A stretch of DNA of 64,000 nt from contig CP103437.1 of assembly GCA_024919215.1 (NCBI GenBank), forward strand, positions 310,001 to 374,000. The letters are read 5' to 3'. Of this stretch, positions 36,701 through 47,529 are shown piece by piece. The position numbers were made by a program, and so were the translations under genes. Under the pieces are notes generated by a model, which was not told the origin of the DNA, ran no database searches, and worked only from the letters and a program-made list of their open reading frames with translations. The stretch's first letter is position 1; each line of letters opens with the position of its first letter. The DNA comes from Methylophilaceae bacterium LSUCC0665 (GTDB taxonomy: Bacteria > Pseudomonadota > Gammaproteobacteria > Burkholderiales > Methylophilaceae).

Positions 36701-37579
36701 ATGCGCTATCGTCACCTTATATTTTTTCTTACTTTCATTTTTTTAACAGCTTGTTCAGTTAAAAGTCCGATAGATTATTTCGAGGCTAAGATATATAAAT
36801 TAGACGTTCAACAAGGAAATATTATTACGGCTGAAATGCTCATGGGTTTAAAGCCGGGTATGACCAGAGCCCAAGTAAAGTACGTTCTTGGGACCCCTTT
36901 AATTCAAGATTCTTTCCACGAAAATCGTTGGGATTATATTTACAAGATGATTAAAGATGATCGCTTAATTGAAGAGCGGCATGTTGTGGTCCGTTTCGCA
37001 GATGATGAACTAGTTGATGTCAAAGGAGATATCATTCAATCTAATGATATATTGATTGGCGCGGAAACAGAAAGACAATCTAAAGTCATTACCCTTTCAG
37101 AGTCTGATTATACAGAACAAAAAAAGGATAAAAATTCTTTACTAAGACGACTTAAATTTTGGGAAGATGAAACGGATCAAAAGACAGAGGAAGCAACTAT
37201 AAAAATTACTAAGGAAGAATTAGAAGAAGAGAAAAAAGATAGCAAATCTCTCTTAAGCCGTCTTAAATTCTGGGAAAGTGATACTGAGACAGCGATGACA
37301 AAAGATATGCCAGTTGAGAAAGAGTCTAAAGCCATTCCAATCGAAGAGAAGTCTGTTGATGTAATGCAAGTAGAGGAAAAATTACTTAGCCAGGAGAAGC
37401 CTGAGAAGATTATTTCAGAGCAAGATTCAGCTGATACTGTTAATAGTAAAGAAGAAAAATTTGCGATTGATGAAACTCAGTCGATGAGCTCATCCGTCAA
37501 GGACGATATAATTAAATCCTTGCCCGATGAATCTGATCCCAAGTATTTTGAGTTATTATTAGAAAAAATTGGTTTTTAA
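36701..37579 (+). CDS. bamE: Outer membrane assembly lipoprotein BamE with long C-terminal extension
   Basis: Lipoprotein subunit of the BAM complex that folds outer-membrane proteins. The signal ends in the lipobox LTAC (Cys18). The SmpA/OmlA domain (about 35-110) contains LMGLKPGMTRAQVKYVLGTPLIQDSFHENRWDYIYK, the family hallmark. Ordinary BamE proteins end near residue 110-120, but this one has 292 residues. The extra tail is acidic and lysine-rich, apparently disordered, with a module repeated at about 141-158 (NSLLRRLKFWEDE) and 178-195 (KSLLSRLKFWESD). It is divergent from fur and 2 bases before dapB. Confidence 0.93.
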   Translation: MRYRHLIFFLTFIFLTACSVKSPIDYFEAKIYKLDVQQGNIITAEMLMGLKPGMTRAQVKYVLGTPLIQDSFHENRWDYIYKMIKDDRLIEERHVVVRFADDELVDVKGDIIQSNDILIGAETERQSKVITLSESDYTEQKKDKNSLLRRLKFWEDETDQKTEEATIKITKEELEEEKKDSKSLLSRLKFWESDTETAMTKDMPVEKESKAIPIEEKSVDVMQVEEKLLSQEKPEKIISEQDSADTVNSKEEKFAIDETQSMSSSVKDDIIKSLPDESDPKYFELLLEKIGF

Positions 37580-37581
37580 TT

Positions 37582-38385
37582 ATGAGTAAAATAAAAGTTA
37601 TTATTCTTGGGGCCTCTGGGAAGATGGGGCAAATGTTAATTCAAGAAATCATTAGCGATGGTGAATTAGTTTTAGTTGGCGCTCATGATATCAAGGGAAG
37701 CCATGCTGTAGGAAATGATGCGGGCTATTTTATTGGCAAAGAAACTAAAGTCTTAATTCAAGACAATATTGATCATCTTCTTTCTGATAGCGATGTAGTC
37801 ATTGATTTTACTCGACCGGAAGGAACTATGGAATTCTTAAAAAAAGCATCTGATCAAAAAGTCGCTTATGTTATTGGAACAACAGGATTTAACTCATCGG
37901 AGTTAGATTCAATCCAACAGCTTAGCCAACATATTCCAATTTGCATGGCTCCGAACATGAGTGTAGGGATTAATGTCCTTATATCTTTAGTTGAAAAAGC
38001 CGCTACACTTCTTCCTGAATATGACTTTGAGGTCATTGAAGCTCACCATAAACATAAAGTAGATGCCCCATCAGGAACTGCTTTGAGGTTAGGTCAAGCA
38101 GCAGCTGATGGGTTAAATGTATCACTGGAAAAAAATGCCATCTACACTAGATATGGGCGTGAAGAAAAAAGAAAGGATAATGAAATTGGCTTTTCTACGA
38201 TCAGGGCCGGAGATATTGTTGGAGAACACACAGTTCTCATAGCTGGCAACGGCGAAAGAATTGAACTAACACATAAAGCTACCAGCCGTTTGAATTTTGC
38301 ATCAGGCGCTTTAAAGGCTGCTAAGTTTATTGCAAACCAAAAACCAAAATTATTTGATATGCAGGAAGTGCTAAATTTAAAATAA
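37582..38385 (+). CDS. dapB: 4-hydroxy-tetrahydrodipicolinate reductase
   Basis: NAD(P)H-dependent reductase in lysine and diaminopimelate synthesis. The nucleotide motif GASGKMGQ is at about 10-17. VVIDFTRPEGTMEFL, VIGTTGF, the catalytic block EVIEAHHKHKVDAPSGTALRLGQ and the C-terminal IELTHKATSRLNFASGALKAAKF are DapB hallmarks. Length 267 is typical. It begins 2 bases after bamE. A good promoter for carA lies in the 113-base gap downstream. Confidence 0.97.
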   Translation: MSKIKVIILGASGKMGQMLIQEIISDGELVLVGAHDIKGSHAVGNDAGYFIGKETKVLIQDNIDHLLSDSDVVIDFTRPEGTMEFLKKASDQKVAYVIGTTGFNSSELDSIQQLSQHIPICMAPNMSVGINVLISLVEKAATLLPEYDFEVIEAHHKHKVDAPSGTALRLGQAAADGLNVSLEKNAIYTRYGREEKRKDNEIGFSTIRAGDIVGEHTVLIAGNGERIELTHKATSRLNFASGALKAAKFIANQKPKLFDMQEVLNLK

Positions 38386-38409
38386 CTTGGATTTAATTAA
38401 ACCAATTTA

Positions 38410-38438
38410 TTGAACGAGACCTAAATTTCTAATATAAT
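38410..38438 (+). promoter_or_regulatory. Predicted sigma-70 promoter of carAB
   Basis: TTGAAC (38410-38415), a 17-base spacer and a perfect TATAAT (38433-38438), in the dapB-carA gap. Transcription would start near 38445, leaving a leader of about 55 bases before carA. I see no stem-loop or leader peptide in it. Confidence 0.75.
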
Positions 38439-38498
38439 TCAGAAGTTTGAAAGTTATTCTTTTAAACACCCCTAGATTAATCAACGCAGGAGTGTTCT

Positions 38499-39638
38499 TT
38501 GTCGGAAAAAATACCGGCTCTTCTAATTCTTAAAGATGGAACAAGCTTCCATGGAGTATCAATTGGAGCTAAAACTTCATCAGTTGGTGAGGTTGTTTTT
38601 AATACTTCAATTACTGGCTATCAAGAAATCCTTACAGACCCATCTTATGCAGAACAGATTGTTACTTTAACTTATCCGCATATTGGAAATACAGGGACGA
38701 ACACTGAGGATGATGAAAGTGACTTTGCTTATTGTAAAGGTTTGATTATTCATAGCTTGTCACCATTGAGTTCGAACTTTAGAAAACAAAAAGACCTTGT
38801 TGCATTTTTAAAGGAACATAACATTCCAGCCATCGCTGACCTGGACACTAGAAGATTGACGAGACACATAAGAAAAAATGGAGCTCAGCCGGGTTTGATA
38901 TTAATAGGCGGAGATCAAAATGATGTCAGTATGTTAGATTCTTTTCCAGGGTTATCTGGTATGGACCTTGCAAAAGTTGTTTCAACAAAAAAACAATATA
39001 CTTTTAATGAAGGAGAGTGGTCTTTAGGTGAAGGCCATACAAAAATTTCTGAAACACAATTTAAAGTAGTGGCATATGACTTTGGAATAAAGAAGAACAT
39101 TTTAAGAATGCTAGCCTCTCGCGGTGCTGATTTAATTGTTGTTCCAGCTGAAACTGACTATAAAGAAGTTTTACAATTAAATCCTGATGGAATTTTTCTA
39201 TCCAACGGGCCCGGTGATCCAGAACCATGCGAATATGCTATTAATAATATTAAAGAGTTTTTAAAGCAATCCATTCCAATTTTCGGAATTTGTTTAGGAC
39301 ATCAATTGCTCTCATTAGCTCTTGGTGCGCAAACCAAAAAAATGAAATTTGGACATCATGGAGCGAACCATCCTGTTCAAGATTTGAAGTCAAAAAAAGT
39401 TTTTATTACCAGTCAAAATCACGGATTTACAATTGATGAAAGCTCATTAAATGACAATATCTTAGTGACCCATAAATCACTTTTTGATCAAACAATTCAA
39501 GGGATTGAGTCAAAAAATAAATTAGCTTTTAGTTTTCAGGGTCACCCAGAAGCAAGTCCAGGACCGACAGAAATGGCTTATTTATTCGATCAATTTTTTT
39601 CTAATATGCAAGCTCATAAAGGAGGGTTGATTGGCTAA
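38499..39638 (+). CDS. carA: Carbamoyl-phosphate synthase small subunit
   Basis: Glutamine amidotransferase subunit that supplies ammonia to CarB for arginine and pyrimidine synthesis. The N-terminal domain has [16 protein letters not shown] and [37 protein letters not shown]. The class I amidotransferase domain has [12 protein letters not shown], the nucleophile in [16 protein letters not shown], and the histidine-glutamate pair in [13 protein letters not shown]. Length 379 is standard. The start is TTG, supported by an AGGAG site 6 bases upstream and by fit to the family N-terminus. It overlaps carB by 8 bases. Confidence 0.97.
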   Translation: MSEKIPALLILKDGTSFHGVSIGAKTSSVGEVVFNTSITGYQEILTDPSYAEQIVTLTYPHIGNTGTNTEDDESDFAYCKGLIIHSLSPLSSNFRKQKDLVAFLKEHNIPAIADLDTRRLTRHIRKNGAQPGLILIGGDQNDVSMLDSFPGLSGMDLAKVVSTKKQYTFNEGEWSLGEGHTKISETQFKVVAYDFGIKKNILRMLASRGADLIVVPAETDYKEVLQLNPDGIFLSNGPGDPEPCEYAINNIKEFLKQSIPIFGICLGHQLLSLALGAQTKKMKFGHHGANHPVQDLKSKKVFITSQNHGFTIDESSLNDNILVTHKSLFDQTIQGIESKNKLAFSFQGHPEASPGPTEMAYLFDQFFSNMQAHKGGLIG

Positions 39639-42600
39639 AAGAACCGATATTCAATCTATTCTAATTATTGGTGCCGGCCCGATCGTGATTGGCCAAGCCT
39701 GTGAGTTTGATTATTCAGGAGCGCAAGCATGTAAAGCATTAAAAGAAGAGGGGTATAGAGTGATTTTGGTAAACTCTAATCCAGCTACGATTATGACTGA
39801 CCCAAATCTTGCAGATGCTACTTATATTGAACCCATTCAATGGGATATTGTAGAAAAGATTATTGCTAAGGAAAATCCGGATGCAATATTACCGACTATG
39901 GGAGGTCAAACTGCTCTGAATTGTGCCCTTGATTTAGATCGTCATGGAATATTAGAAAAATACAATGTTGAATTGATTGGCGCTTCAAAACAAGCGATCG
40001 ACAAAGCGGAGGATCGTCAATTATTTAAAGAAGCCATGACTAAAATTGGCTTATCTTCAGCCCGTTCTGCAATAGCGCACAGCATGGAAGAGGCTCATCA
40101 GGTGCAAGCCTCTATTGGATTTCCTGCCATCATCAGACCTTCATTCACGATGGGCGGTAGCGGCGGAGGAATTGCTTATAACAAGGATGAATTTATTGAA
40201 ATCTGTGAACGTGGTCTAGACGCATCACCAACCAACGAACTGCTGATTGAGGAGTCTTTACTGGGTTGGAAAGAATATGAAATGGAGGTTGTTAGAGATA
40301 AAAATGATAATTGCATTATTATCTGCTCCATTGAAAACCTAGACCCTATGGGCGTTCATACCGGAGATTCTATTACGGTTGCACCAGCCCAAACACTTAC
40401 AGATAAAGAGTATCAAATCATGAGATCTGCCTCAATTGCAGTGCTCAGAGAAATTGGAGTGGACACCGGGGGCTCAAACGTTCAATTTGCTATAAATCCT
40501 GCCGATGGCCGGATGGTGGTGATTGAGATGAACCCGAGAGTATCTCGTTCATCAGCACTTGCATCCAAAGCAACTGGCTTTCCCATTGCCAAAATTGCGG
40601 CAAAATTAGCGGTTGGTTATACGTTAGATGAATTAAAAAATGATATTACCGGAGGTCAAACTCCCGCATCATTTGAGCCAACCATTGATTATGTTGTGAC
40701 TAAAATACCACGTTTTGCTTTTGAAAAATTTCCAAAAGCAGATAGCCATTTGACGACACAAATGAAATCTGTCGGTGAAGTTATGGCTATTGGAAGAACG
40801 TTTCAGGAATCATTTCAGAAAGCATTAAGAGGACTGGAGATAGGGGTCGATGGCCTTGACTCAACTACTGAAGACAAAGATTTGGTCATTAAAGAACTTA
40901 GACAGCCTGGACCAGAAAGAATTTGGTATTTGGCTGATGGTTTTCGCCTAGGAATGACCATTGAGGAAGTCCATGAGCAATCAAAAATTGACCCATGGTT
41001 TTTAATACAAATACAAGAAATTATTGAATTGGAGCAAGGTTTACAAAATAAAGACTTAGATTCTTTAGATCCTCTATTTTTTAAAGAATTAAAAAAGAAA
41101 GGTTTTTCTGATGGTCGATTGTCATATTTGTTAAATACTTCCCAATCAATTATTCGATCTTTTCGTGAAAAGCACCATATTCGACCTATTTATAAAAGAG
41201 TGGATACTTGCGCTGCTGAATTTGAGACATCAACAGCGTATATGTACTCGAGCTACGATGAAGAGTGCGAGTCTTTACCAAGTAAAAATAAAAAAATTGT
41301 AATCCTCGGCGGGGGCCCAAATCGAATTGGACAGGGTATTGAATTTGATTATTGTTGTGTTCATGCATCCTATGCGCTTAAAGAGGAAGGATATGAAACA
41401 ATTATGGTAAATTGCAACCCAGAAACTGTTTCTACAGATTATGATACTTCTGATCGTTTGTATTTTGAGCCGGTGACTCTTGAAGATGTTTTAGAAATTA
41501 TTCATATAGAAAATCCAGATGGAGTCATAGTTCAATATGGAGGACAAACACCTCTAAAACTTGCCAAAGGTCTCGAAGCGGCTGGAGTAAAGATTATCGG
41601 AACAACGCCAGAGGATATTGATGTTGCTGAAGATAGGGAAAGATTCCAGAAGATATTAGTAGATTTAGGACTTAATCAACCTCCAAACCGAACAGCAAGA
41701 AACCCAGAAGAAGCTATTCAGCTCGCTGCTGAAATAGGATATCCATTAGTGGTAAGACCAAGTTATGTTCTTGGGGGTCGCGCAATGGAAATTGTGCATG
41801 AAGAGTCAGATTTGCAAAGATATATGACTGAGGCAGTCAAAGTATCCCATGAGTCACCAGTCTTGCTTGATCGCTTTTTGAATGATGCCCAAGAGATTGA
41901 TGTGGATGCGATATCTGATGGTGAGGATGTTGTTGTTGGTGGGATTATGCAGCATATTGAACAAGCCGGGGTGCATTCAGGCGACTCTGCATGCTCACTT
42001 CCCCCATTTGATTTGAGTGACACGATCCAAAAAGATTTAATTCAGCAGACGAAAATGCTGGCCAAGGCACTCAAAGTAAATGGTTTAATGAATATTCAAT
42101 TTGCCATTCAAGGAGATACAATCTTCATCCTTGAAGTGAATCCTAGGGCTTCAAGAACAGTTCCTTTTGTGTCAAAGGCTATCGGAAAACCTCTTGCTAA
42201 AATTGCAGCCAAGGTTATGGTTGGACAATCACTCAAAAGTCAAAACTTTATTAAAGAAATCACTCCAAAATTTTATTCAGTTAAAGAAGCCGTTTTCCCT
42301 TTTATCAAATTCCCTGGTGTCGATACGATCTTAGGACCAGAAATGAAATCAACGGGTGAGGTAATGGGAACTGGAGATACCTTTGCAGAAGCATTTATAA
42401 AATCCCAATTGGGTGCCAGCACGACACTGCCTTTCAAAGGCAAAGCATTCTTAAGTGTTCGCAAAGAAGATCATGAAAATATTATTGATATTGCCCAAGC
42501 TTTGGCCAAGTTAGGATTTGATTTGGTGGCTACTGATGGAACGGCAAGATCCATTCAAAGCCATGGTCTAATGGTGCAAAGAGTAAATAAAGTGGCTCAG

Positions 42601-42825
42601 GGTAGACCCCATGTTGTTGACATGATTAAGAATAAAGAAATTGATTTTATTGTTAATATCACTGAAGATAAAAAAGCAATTGCAGACTCTTATACAATTA
42701 GACGTAATGCGCTAATGAATAAAGTAACTTACTACACCACATTAGCGGGAGCAAAGGCTGCATGTATCGGAATGTCTTATGTGGATGAGCTTGAAGTGAA
42801 TAGCTTACAAAGCTTGCATAAATAA
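39631..42825 (+). CDS. carB: Carbamoyl-phosphate synthase large subunit
   Basis: Makes carbamoyl phosphate from bicarbonate, ammonia and two ATP. The 1064 residues show the expected internal duplication: two ATP-grasp halves, the first starting [28 protein letters not shown] and the second at about residue 550 with [28 protein letters not shown]. The C-terminal allosteric MGS-like domain (about 935 on) follows with [33 protein letters not shown]. The start is TTG, preceded by a strong GGAGGG inside the end of carA. The product also feeds carbamoylation such as by the NodU-type enzyme at 22429. Confidence 0.98.
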   Translation: MAKRTDIQSILIIGAGPIVIGQACEFDYSGAQACKALKEEGYRVILVNSNPATIMTDPNLADATYIEPIQWDIVEKIIAKENPDAILPTMGGQTALNCALDLDRHGILEKYNVELIGASKQAIDKAEDRQLFKEAMTKIGLSSARSAIAHSMEEAHQVQASIGFPAIIRPSFTMGGSGGGIAYNKDEFIEICERGLDASPTNELLIEESLLGWKEYEMEVVRDKNDNCIIICSIENLDPMGVHTGDSITVAPAQTLTDKEYQIMRSASIAVLREIGVDTGGSNVQFAINPADGRMVVIEMNPRVSRSSALASKATGFPIAKIAAKLAVGYTLDELKNDITGGQTPASFEPTIDYVVTKIPRFAFEKFPKADSHLTTQMKSVGEVMAIGRTFQESFQKALRGLEIGVDGLDSTTEDKDLVIKELRQPGPERIWYLADGFRLGMTIEEVHEQSKIDPWFLIQIQEIIELEQGLQNKDLDSLDPLFFKELKKKGFSDGRLSYLLNTSQSIIRSFREKHHIRPIYKRVDTCAAEFETSTAYMYSSYDEECESLPSKNKKIVILGGGPNRIGQGIEFDYCCVHASYALKEEGYETIMVNCNPETVSTDYDTSDRLYFEPVTLEDVLEIIHIENPDGVIVQYGGQTPLKLAKGLEAAGVKIIGTTPEDIDVAEDRERFQKILVDLGLNQPPNRTARNPEEAIQLAAEIGYPLVVRPSYVLGGRAMEIVHEESDLQRYMTEAVKVSHESPVLLDRFLNDAQEIDVDAISDGEDVVVGGIMQHIEQAGVHSGDSACSLPPFDLSDTIQKDLIQQTKMLAKALKVNGLMNIQFAIQGDTIFILEVNPRASRTVPFVSKAIGKPLAKIAAKVMVGQSLKSQNFIKEITPKFYSVKEAVFPFIKFPGVDTILGPEMKSTGEVMGTGDTFAEAFIKSQLGASTTLPFKGKAFLSVRKEDHENIIDIAQALAKLGFDLVATDGTARSIQSHGLMVQRVNKVAQGRPHVVDMIKNKEIDFIVNITEDKKAIADSYTIRRNALMNKVTYYTTLAGAKAACIGMSYVDELEVNSLQSLHK

Positions 42826-42901
42826 TATTCAATCTTTAAAATCCAAATATACTTCAATATTTATCAGTAGTAGTTTTTTAAAATCTATTTAAGGGTAATA
42901 A

Positions 42902-43381
42902 ATGGCAGGTCAAATCCCAATGACGCGGAATGGTGTTGAGCGTCTAAAAGAAGAATTACATCAGTTAAAGAGTCAAGATCGTCCTAATATTATTCAGGCA
43001 ATTGCCGAAGCTCGTGCGCAAGGTGATTTATCAGAGAATGCAGAATATGAATCTGCTAAAGAGCGACAGGGTTTTATCGAAGGGCGCATTGCAGAAATTG
43101 AGGCCAAATTATCCAATGTACAGATTATTGACCCAGCTACACTGAATGCAGATGGTAAATGCGTTTTTGGTGCCACCATTGAATTAGAGGATTTGGATGA
43201 AGAAAAATCATTTACCTATCAAATAGTAGGTGAAGATGAAGCGGACATTAAAGCAAACAAAATCTCTATTAGCTCCCCACTGGCGCGAGCTTTAATAGGT
43301 AAAGAAGATGGCGATGTGGTTGAAGTTGAAACGCCTGGCGGTCAAAAAACATATGAAATCAGCAATGTGAGTTATATCTAA
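42902..43381 (+). CDS. greA: Transcription elongation factor GreA
   Basis: Rescues backtracked RNA polymerase by stimulating transcript cleavage. The 159-residue protein has the N-terminal coiled coil with [65 protein letters not shown] (the acidic tip is DLSENAEY) and the C-terminal FKBP-like domain with [29 protein letters not shown]. It lies 76 bases after carB, an arrangement (carAB-greA) common in proteobacteria, and 4 bases before the DUF4149 gene. Confidence 0.98.
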   Translation: MAGQIPMTRNGVERLKEELHQLKSQDRPNIIQAIAEARAQGDLSENAEYESAKERQGFIEGRIAEIEAKLSNVQIIDPATLNADGKCVFGATIELEDLDEEKSFTYQIVGEDEADIKANKISISSPLARALIGKEDGDVVEVETPGGQKTYEISNVSYI

Positions 43382-43385
43382 TTTC

Positions 43386-43820
43386 ATGGGATATGTCCTT
43401 AAACTCTTTTTACCAATATGGGCTGGATCCTTGTGGTGGATGATTATCGTCGCCAAGGTGCTGTTCGATAAAATTCCCACAGCTTTTTTAGCTGGCATAG
43501 TGGCGGGTCAACTTTTTCATTATTTAAGTTACTTTAGTTTGGGAATGTCTGTTTTGATTTTTTTTCATTTATTTAAATATCATGGATGGTCTTCAGTAAA
43601 ATCTAGCCAATTTTGGCTCATTTTATTTATTGCTGTGATTGTTCTGATTAATTTTTTTGGAATTCAACCTACACTAGAAGCGCTTAAAATCAATGCTCAA
43701 CCGAAAGAAGTGATGGAGAGCATTTTTGCTGATCGTTTTGCTATGTGGCATGGTATCTCCAGCATCTCCTTTATAGTACAAACCGTATTAGTGACTATAT
43801 TAATGCTCAGATGGCGTTAA
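43386..43820 (+). CDS. DUF4149 membrane protein
   Basis: A 144-residue integral membrane protein with four hydrophobic segments (about 3-22, 35-60, 67-85 and 115-140). LPIWAGSLWWMIIVAKVLFDKIPTAFLAGIVAGQLFHYLSYFSLG and FADRFAMWHGISSISFIVQTVL match the DUF4149 family, which is often encoded next to greA and yhbY in betaproteobacteria. It follows greA by 4 bases and overlaps the convergent yhbY gene by 4. No function is established for the family. Confidence 0.85.
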   Translation: MGYVLKLFLPIWAGSLWWMIIVAKVLFDKIPTAFLAGIVAGQLFHYLSYFSLGMSVLIFFHLFKYHGWSSVKSSQFWLILFIAVIVLINFFGIQPTLEALKINAQPKEVMESIFADRFAMWHGISSISFIVQTVLVTILMLRWR

Positions 43821-44104
43821 AGAGAAAATTTACTTTCTTCGTCTTTTTGCTTAAAGATAACTGCCTGTTTTCCGATTAACTGAACGAATTCTGACTCTGT
43901 CGCTTGGCAAATTTGTTTGGCAATTTCTAACCGATCTTGTTTTGTATCCGATTGAATTTGTATTTTGATTAACTCATGAAAATTTATAGTGTTGGTTATT
44001 TCAGAAATGACCTGATTTGTGATACCTTTTGAACCTACAGAGACTGTTGTTTTGAGGTGATGTGCTTCAGCTTTTAATGCCTTGATTTGTTTATTATTTA
44101 ACAT
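43817..44104 (-). CDS. yhbY: CRM-domain RNA-binding protein YhbY
   Basis: A 95-residue single CRM-domain protein associated with assembly of the large ribosomal subunit. The sequence LNNKQIKALKAEAHHLKTTVSVGSKGITNQVISEITNTINFHELIKIQIQS contains the family GxxG-type loop (GSKG) and the conserved HELIKI segment. It is transcribed divergently from rlmE, 32 bases apart, an arrangement conserved in E. coli (yhbY / rlmE-ftsH). Confidence 0.94.
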   Translation of the reverse strand: MLNNKQIKALKAEAHHLKTTVSVGSKGITNQVISEITNTINFHELIKIQIQSDTKQDRLEIAKQICQATESEFVQLIGKQAVIFKQKDEESKFSL

Positions 44105-44136
44105 GATTTCTTAAAAAAAATAACATTGTATCAGAC

Positions 44137-44754
44137 ATGAAAAAAACAAGAACCAAAAAAAACTGGATTAAAGAGCATTTATCCGATGAGTTTGTAAAGC
44201 GAGCTCAAAAAGATGGATTTCGGTCCCGTGCAGCGTATAAATTTATTGAAATGAATGATAAGTATCACTTAATACGCTCTAATGATCGCATTGTGGATTT
44301 GGGTTCAGCGCCTGGAAGTTGGTCGCAAGCAGCAAGCTCCCTTATAACTGATCGTGGAAAAATTTTTGCGATTGACTTATTACCAATGGATGATGTTAAA
44401 AATACCACATTCATTCAAGGTGATTTTCGTGAGCTTTCCATCTTACAAAAACTTGAAGAATTATTAGAAAATACAGCTATAGACCTTGTAATTTCTGATA
44501 TGGCACCCAATATTAGTGGTATCAAAAGTCGTGATCAGGCCATGATTAACGATTTAAATGACCTCTCATTGGAATTTGCCTTAGATTGGTTGAAACCAAA
44601 GGGACATTTTATGGTCAAGACATTTATGGGAAGTGGTTTTGAGGATTATGTGAAAAGACTAAGGAGTCTCTTTAATAAGGTCAAGATTGAAAAACCAGAC
44701 TCCTCCCGAGACAGAAGTGCAGAAATCTTTTTAATTGGTCTTGAAAAAAGATAG
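44137..44754 (+). CDS. rlmE: 23S rRNA (uridine-2552-2'-O)-methyltransferase RlmE
   Basis: FtsJ-family enzyme that methylates U2552 in the A loop of 23S rRNA. KDGFRSRAAYKFIEMNDKY supplies the first catalytic Lys. IVDLGSAPGSWSQAAS is the SAM motif, VISDMAPNISGIKSRDQ carries the catalytic Asp, and GHFMVKTFMGSGFEDY the second Lys. SRDRSAEIFLIG near the end has the Glu. This is the K-D-K-E set of 2'-O-methyltransferases. Length 205 is normal. It precedes ftsH by 36 bases, as in E. coli, where the pair is heat-shock induced; no clear sigma-32 site is visible here. Confidence 0.96.
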   Translation: MKKTRTKKNWIKEHLSDEFVKRAQKDGFRSRAAYKFIEMNDKYHLIRSNDRIVDLGSAPGSWSQAASSLITDRGKIFAIDLLPMDDVKNTTFIQGDFRELSILQKLEELLENTAIDLVISDMAPNISGIKSRDQAMINDLNDLSLEFALDWLKPKGHFMVKTFMGSGFEDYVKRLRSLFNKVKIEKPDSSRDRSAEIFLIGLEKR

Positions 44755-44790
44755 AATAATAATAAATAACGCAAACTTAAAGGAAATGAT

Positions 44791-46686
44791 TTGAATAACA
44801 ATACGTTAAAAACAATTTTAGTTTGGTTAGCCATTGGCGCGCTAATGATGATGATCTTTAATCAATTTTCACCAGCAAGTCGCTTTGAAACCAAGCTTGT
44901 CTATTCCCAATTTATGGAGCAAGTAAAGTCCGGAAATATTTCTAAGGTTGAAATTGATGGCAGAAACATCAATGGTATTACAGCGGACGGCAAGAGATTC
45001 TCAACCTACTCACCAACAGATCCTTGGATGGTGTCTGACTTATTAAAAAATAACGTAATTGTTGAAGCTAAACCGGAAGAAAAACAATCTATGCTGATGA
45101 GTATTTTTATCTCCTGGTTCCCGATGATCTTGCTGATTGGCGTATGGATTTTCTTCATGAAACAAATGCAAGGTGGAGGCAAAGGTGGCGGTCCATTTTC
45201 ATTTGGTAAAAGCAAGGCTCGACAATTAGACCAAACTACCAATAAGACAACTTTTGCTGATGTCGCGGGATGTGATGAAGCCAAAGAAGAAGTCACCGAA
45301 TTGGTGGATTTTCTTAGAGATCCCAATAAATTTCATAAGCTAGGCGGTAGGATACCTCGAGGTGTTCTCATGGTAGGCCCTCCGGGTACGGGGAAGACAT
45401 TGTTGGCGCGAGCAATCGCGGGTGAAGCAAAAGTTCCTTTTTACACGATTTCTGGTTCCGACTTTGTAGAGATGTTTGTCGGTGTAGGTGCCGCTCGAGT
45501 CAGAGATATGTTTGAGCAAGCCAAAAAAAATTCTCCTTGCATTGTCTTTATTGACGAAATTGATGCAGTAGGAAGACACCGTGGTGCTGGTATGGGTGGT
45601 GGTAATGATGAGCGTGAGCAAACTTTAAACCAACTTCTAGTTGAGATGGATGGTTTCGAGGCAAATTCTGGTGTGATAGTAATTGCGGCAACTAACCGTG
45701 CAGATGTTCTTGATAAAGCGTTATTACGTCCTGGTCGATTTGACCGTCAAGTTGCTGTGTCTTTACCAGACATCAAAGGTCGAGAGCAAATTCTAAATGT
45801 GCACATGAGAAAAATACCAAGCGACGCTGATGTGAAAGCGGATATCATAGCGCGAGGTACTCCTGGATTCTCTGGTGCGGATTTGGCTAATTTAGTTAAC
45901 GAAGCTGCTTTGTTTGCAGCACGTCGAGCTCATCGCACAGTGACTATGCAAGATTTTGAAGATGCTAAAGATAAGATCTACATGGGTCCTGAACGTAAGT
46001 CACTCGTGATGCAAGAAGACGAAAGAATTAATACCGCTTATCATGAATCTGGGCATGCAATTGTGGCTAAGTCCTTACCAAAGGCAGACCCTGTGCACAA
46101 AGTCACCATTATGCCAAGAGGTTGGGCTCTTGGTTTGACATGGCAACTGCCGGAATTTGATCGATTTAGTAATTTTAAAGATAAAATGCTTGAGGAAATC
46201 TCTATCTTATTTGGTGGTCGAATTGCGGAAGAAGTATTCATGAAGCAAATGTCGACAGGTGCATCGAATGACTTTGAGAGAGCAACTAAACTTGCTCGTG
46301 ACATGGTCACCAAATACGGCATGTCTGATAAGTTAGGGACTATGGTCTATAGCGATGATCAAAATGAATCAACCTTTGGTATGCCATCCAAAACCATCTC
46401 TGAAGCAACTCAGCAAAAAGTAGATGCTGAAGTGAGAAAAATTTTGGATGAACAGTATGCTGTGGCAAGAAAAATTATTGAAAAAAATAAAAAGAAGGTG
46501 GAAGCAATGGCCAAAGCATTGCTTGAATATGAGACCATTGATTCTGAGCAAATCAATGACATTATGGCTGGCAAAAAAGCAAGAGCACCTAAGCCAAATG
46601 ATACAAGTAAATCACCATCTGGAGATAAAGGTGCAGGATCTGGTCCAGCGGTAACTTCTCCACAACCATCAGCAAAATCCAAGTAA
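44791..46686 (+). CDS. ftsH: ATP-dependent zinc metalloprotease FtsH
   Basis: Membrane-bound AAA+ protease for quality control; in E. coli it also degrades sigma-32 and LpxC. Two membrane helices (about 8-25 and 103-121) flank the periplasmic part. The AAA domain has [22 protein letters not shown] (Walker A), [13 protein letters not shown] (Walker B), the pore motif [13 protein letters not shown], and the second-region-of-homology block [20 protein letters not shown]. The protease domain has HESGH. Length 631 is usual. The start is TTG, with AAAGGA upstream. RpoH and LPS genes, whose E. coli counterparts are linked to FtsH control, are also in this window. Confidence 0.98.
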   Translation: MNNNTLKTILVWLAIGALMMMIFNQFSPASRFETKLVYSQFMEQVKSGNISKVEIDGRNINGITADGKRFSTYSPTDPWMVSDLLKNNVIVEAKPEEKQSMLMSIFISWFPMILLIGVWIFFMKQMQGGGKGGGPFSFGKSKARQLDQTTNKTTFADVAGCDEAKEEVTELVDFLRDPNKFHKLGGRIPRGVLMVGPPGTGKTLLARAIAGEAKVPFYTISGSDFVEMFVGVGAARVRDMFEQAKKNSPCIVFIDEIDAVGRHRGAGMGGGNDEREQTLNQLLVEMDGFEANSGVIVIAATNRADVLDKALLRPGRFDRQVAVSLPDIKGREQILNVHMRKIPSDADVKADIIARGTPGFSGADLANLVNEAALFAARRAHRTVTMQDFEDAKDKIYMGPERKSLVMQEDERINTAYHESGHAIVAKSLPKADPVHKVTIMPRGWALGLTWQLPEFDRFSNFKDKMLEEISILFGGRIAEEVFMKQMSTGASNDFERATKLARDMVTKYGMSDKLGTMVYSDDQNESTFGMPSKTISEATQQKVDAEVRKILDEQYAVARKIIEKNKKKVEAMAKALLEYETIDSEQINDIMAGKKARAPKPNDTSKSPSGDKGAGSGPAVTSPQPSAKSK

Positions 46687-46687
46687 A

Positions 46688-46718
46688 ATATAGGGTAGTT
46701 AATATAATTACCCTATAT
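46688..46718 (+). promoter_or_regulatory. Hairpin spanning the ftsH-folP junction and the folP start codon
   Basis: A perfect 10-base-pair inverted repeat (ATATAGGGTA at 46688-46697, TACCCTATAT at 46709-46718) with an 11-base loop, just after the ftsH stop. The 3' arm contains the first two bases of the folP ATG (46717-46719) and occupies where its ribosome site would be. A short run of five T follows at 46722-46726, so it could act as a weak terminator after ftsH, as a block to folP translation, or as both. Confidence 0.65.
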
Positions 46719-47529
46719 GACTTTTTCATCCCTCATTAAAAATTCATCTCATCCAATTATTATGGGTGTGCTAAATGTTACTCCCGATTCATTTTCTGAC
46801 GGAGGATTTTTTATCGATCCAGACAATGCCATCAAACAAGCACAAAAAATGATTGATGAAGGTGCTGATATTATAGATATTGGCGGCGAATCTTCGAGAC
46901 CAGGGGCTAAGCCAGTTACCCTGGAAGAAGAGCTTCGAAGAATTAGTCCAATTATTAAAGCATTGAAAAAGGATACCTCAGTATTTGTTTCGGTCGACAC
47001 CTATAAACCAGAGGTGATGAAATTTGCTCTAGAACATGAGGTAGATGTAATTAATGACATTAAAGCATTAAGAGAGAATGAGTCCATTAAAATATTAAAA
47101 GATTATCCAAATTCGATGGTGTGTTTAATGCATATGCAAGGCACACCAGAAACAATGCAAGTCAATCCAAATTATTCACAAAACACCACCAATGAAATAA
47201 AACAGTTTCTTCTTGATCGATTAAATATGTGTATTGCTGAAGGTATTGATTTAGAGAGAATTATTCTTGATCCAGGCTTTGGTTTTGGAAAAACTTTTGA
47301 ACATAACTGGGAAATTTATCAAAATCTTGAGACAATTGCTGAATTAAATATGCCATTACTCATTGCGTTATCTAGAAAAAGCATGTTACAAAAAATAGTG
47401 GGCGATGATTTAAAAAGATTAGATGATGCAACGGGGTTTTTTTCATCTATGGTAAATGTTAAATGCCCGATAATTATCCGCACGCATAATGTCGGAGTGA
47501 CAAAAAAATATTTGGAAAGAAATGTATGA
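46717..47529 (+). CDS. folP: Dihydropteroate synthase
   Basis: Condenses 4-aminobenzoate with the pterin diphosphate in folate synthesis; the target of sulfonamides. IMGVLNVTPDSFSDGGFF (about 15-32), GADIIDIGGESSRPGA (about 49-64), SVDTYKPEV, INDIKAL, VCLMHMQGTPETMQ and ILDPGFGFGKT are all family blocks. Length 270 is normal. The ATG at 46717 lies in the arm of a hairpin and has no Shine-Dalgarno before it; the next ATG (about 46762, MGVLNVTPD) would cut too close to the first motif. It overlaps glmM by 4 bases; ftsH-folP-glmM is the E. coli order. Confidence 0.96.
   Translation: MTFSSLIKNSSHPIIMGVLNVTPDSFSDGGFFIDPDNAIKQAQKMIDEGADIIDIGGESSRPGAKPVTLEEELRRISPIIKALKKDTSVFVSVDTYKPEVMKFALEHEVDVINDIKALRENESIKILKDYPNSMVCLMHMQGTPETMQVNPNYSQNTTNEIKQFLLDRLNMCIAEGIDLERIILDPGFGFGKTFEHNWEIYQNLETIAELNMPLLIALSRKSMLQKIVGDDLKRLDDATGFFSSMVNVKCPIIIRTHNVGVTKKYLERNV

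Noticed and set aside
44105-44136. Sigma-32 promoter for rlmE-ftsH, expected from E. coli
   Set aside because: No CTTGAAA with a C-rich -10 at proper spacing; the best candidate is a weak TTGATT inside yhbY.
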